Source: Pectobacterium colocasium (GTDB lineage Bacteria > Pseudomonadota > Gammaproteobacteria > Enterobacterales > Enterobacteriaceae). From it: a stretch of 64,000 nucleotides of DNA. The position numbers and the translations under genes were made by a program. Numbering within the stretch: the stretch's first letter is position 1; the number at the start of each line of letters is the position of its first letter. Under the pieces are notes generated by a model. It did no database searches, had not been told where the DNA came from, and worked only from the letters and a program-made list of their open reading frames with translations. The stretch is taken from contig NZ_CP084032.1 of the NCBI RefSeq assembly GCF_020181655.1, positions 2,728,001 through 2,792,000 of the forward strand, in the 5' to 3' direction. Below are positions 62,347-64,000 of the stretch, in pieces.

Positions 62347-64000
62347 ATGTTCGGAAAAACCTGTTTCGCACTGGCATTAACCTGGCTGGCATTGCCTGCA
62401 CTGGCCGCACCGCCGTCCGTGCCAACGTCACCTGCTCCGCTGGAAAGTATTCACCAGAGCGGTTTTGTCTATTGCGTCAATGATGTCCTGAACACATTTA
62501 ACCCGCAGATGGCACGCAGCGGCGTCACCATTGATACGTTGGCGGCGCAGCTTTACGATCGTCTGCTGGATGTCGACCCTTATACCTATCGTCTGATGCC
62601 AGAACTGGCCCAGCGCTGGGAAGTGCTAGACAACGGCTCGACATACCGTTTTTACCTGCGCCGCGATGTACCGTTTCAGCACACCGCCTGGTTCAGCCCA
62701 ACCCGCAATATGAACGCCGATGATGTGATATTCAGCTTCGAGCGCATGCTGGACAAAAAACACCCGTATCATGATGTCAACGGCGGCGAATACCCCTATT
62801 TCGACAGCCTGCAATTTGCCGATTCGGTGCAAAGCATCCGCAAACTGGGCGAGTATAGCGTTGAAATCCGGCTTAACAGCCCGGATGCGTCTTTCCTCTG
62901 GCATCTGGCCACGCACTACGCGCCGATTCTGTCCGCAGAATACGCGCAGCGTCTGGCGAAAGAGGACAAAAAAGAGCTGCTGGATCGCGAACCGGTCGGT
63001 ACTGGCCCTTATCTGCTCGATGAATACCGCAACGGACAATATATCCGGCTGACGCGCAACGGCGATTATTGGCGCGGTCTGCCACGTATGCGGCAGGTGG
63101 TTGTCGATCTTGGTTCCGGCGGTACGGGTCGCTTATCCAAGCTATTGACGGGCGAATGTGATGTGCTCGCCTATCCGGCTGCCAGCCAGTTGACGATTTT
63201 ACGTAACGACCCTCGCCTGCGTCTGTCACTGCGCCCCGGCATGAACGTTGCCTATCTGGCCTTCAACGTGCGTAAACCCCCGCTGGACGATCGCCGCGTG
63301 CGGGAAGCCATCGCGCTGGCGATCAATAACGACAGGCTGATGCAGTCAATCTATTACGGTACAGCGGAAACCGCAGCGTCGATTCTACCCCGCGCCTCGT
63401 GGGCGTACGATAATGAATCGCAGATTACGGAATATAACCCGCAGAAAGCACGGCAAATCTTGCAGGATCTGGGGCTGACTAACCTCAGCCTGCGCCTGTG
63501 GGTGCCCAGCGCCTCACAGTCCTACAACCCCAGCCCGTTGAAAACCGCAGAGCTGATACAGGCCGATCTGGCGCAAATTGGCGTCACCGTGACCATCGTG
63601 CCGGTGGAAGGCCGTTTCCAGGAAGCGAAGCTCATGGAACTCAGCCACGATTTAACGCTGGCAGGCTGGGCAACGGACAGTAACGATCCGGACAGTTTTT
63701 TCCGCCCGCTGCTAAGCTGCGCGGCAATTCGTTCCCAGAGCAACTACGCGCACTGGTGCGATCCTACGTTTGACGAAGTGCTGCAAAACGCGCTCTCGTC
63801 ACAACAGCTTTCTAAGCGGATTGACTATTATCAACAGGCACAGCGTATTCTGGCAGAGCAGCTACCTGTCCTGCCGCTGGCATCGTCATTGCGACTGCTT
63901 GCCTACCGCTATGACATGAAAGGGCTGGTATTAAGCCCCTTCGGCAATGCCTCATTCGCGGGCGTCTTCCGCGAGGATCAACAGGCGCAGCAGAAGCCCT
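62347..64000 (+). CDS. sapA: SapA, periplasmic peptide-binding protein (3' end just outside window)
   Basis: A family 5 solute-binding protein running to the window edge; about 551 residues are seen and by comparison with E. coli SapA only a few are missing. Signal peptide MFGKTCFALALTWLALPALA. Highly conserved blocks: SGFVYCVNDVLNTFNPQMAR, TLAAQLYDRLLDVDPYTYRL, VGTGPYLLDEYRNGQYIRLT, LGSGGTGRLSKLLTGECDVL, PGMNVAYLAFNVRKPPL and SHDLTLAGWATDSNDPDSFF. SapABCDF is an ABC importer linked to resistance to antimicrobial peptides, to haem or putrescine transport in some species. sapBCDF should follow. Position after pspF agrees with E. coli. Confidence 0.95.
   Translation, partial: MFGKTCFALALTWLALPALAAPPSVPTSPAPLESIHQSGFVYCVNDVLNTFNPQMARSGVTIDTLAAQLYDRLLDVDPYTYRLMPELAQRWEVLDNGSTYRFYLRRDVPFQHTAWFSPTRNMNADDVIFSFERMLDKKHPYHDVNGGEYPYFDSLQFADSVQSIRKLGEYSVEIRLNSPDASFLWHLATHYAPILSAEYAQRLAKEDKKELLDREPVGTGPYLLDEYRNGQYIRLTRNGDYWRGLPRMRQVVVDLGSGGTGRLSKLLTGECDVLAYPAASQLTILRNDPRLRLSLRPGMNVAYLAFNVRKPPLDDRRVREAIALAINNDRLMQSIYYGTAETAASILPRASWAYDNESQITEYNPQKARQILQDLGLTNLSLRLWVPSASQSYNPSPLKTAELIQADLAQIGVTVTIVPVEGRFQEAKLMELSHDLTLAGWATDSNDPDSFFRPLLSCAAIRSQSNYAHWCDPTFDEVLQNALSSQQLSKRIDYYQQAQRILAEQLPVLPLASSLRLLAYRYDMKGLVLSPFGNASFAGVFREDQQAQQKP

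Overview
The window reads as chromosomal DNA of a soft-rot enterobacterium, most likely Pectobacterium (formerly Erwinia carotovora). The backbone genes follow the enterobacterial order seen in the E. coli trg-to-sap region (hrpA, azoR, ynbE, ydbH, ldhA, ydbJ, ttcA, zntB, mppA, mpaA, tpx, tyrR, ycjF, ycjX, pspCBA, pspF, sapA). Genes typical of plant-associated soft-rot bacteria are set into it: a secreted GH5-CBM3 cellulase, an S-type carocin and a large contact-dependent inhibition (CDI) locus. The genus call is an inference from content and order; no rRNA or tRNA gene was seen.

Layout. 1-16.5 kb is mostly core: a serine-protease 3' end, a GAF-GGDEF-EAL protein, an EcsC-family protein, hrpA, azoR, the envelope pair ynbE/ydbH, two tandem Aer-like PAS chemoreceptors, ldhA and ydbJ. 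16.5-21.4 kb is an accessory pocket just upstream of ttcA: a decayed ORF, a small cystatin-like protein, a broken Gly/Ser-rich mini-ORF and an SOS-controlled bacteriocin-immunity pair. 21.4-34.7 kb is core again (ttcA, zntB, mppA, mpaA, tpx, tyrR, an M20 peptidase, ycjF, ycjX), interrupted by an IS1-family element between tpx and tyrR.

35.0-53.1 kb is the standout: an 18 kb CDI island placed between ycjX and pspC. Its head is cdiB, cdiC (an HlyC-type acyltransferase), cdiA and cdiI. Behind it is a graveyard of displaced cassettes: an orphan PD-(D/E)XK toxin tail with its immunity gene, a second toxin tail split by an IS1-family copy with its own immunity gene, a lone immunity gene with a toxin stump, and a toxin stump followed by a membrane immunity protein. 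Between cassettes sits a repeated family of 184-residue lipoproteins (three intact genes, all with GTG starts, plus one decayed relic). I do not recognise this family. The repeated lipoprotein and cdiA segments look like the homology that lets cassettes move, and the lipoproteins themselves may belong to the CDI system.

53.2-64 kb resumes with pspCBA facing pspF around a sigma-54 promoter. Then come the cellulase, a LeuA-like isopropylmalate synthase divergent from an AraC-type regulator, an IS4-family element inserted inside a terminator hairpin with a 12-bp target duplication, and sapA running off the window. pspD is not found, and ycjXF is cut off from the psp genes by the island.
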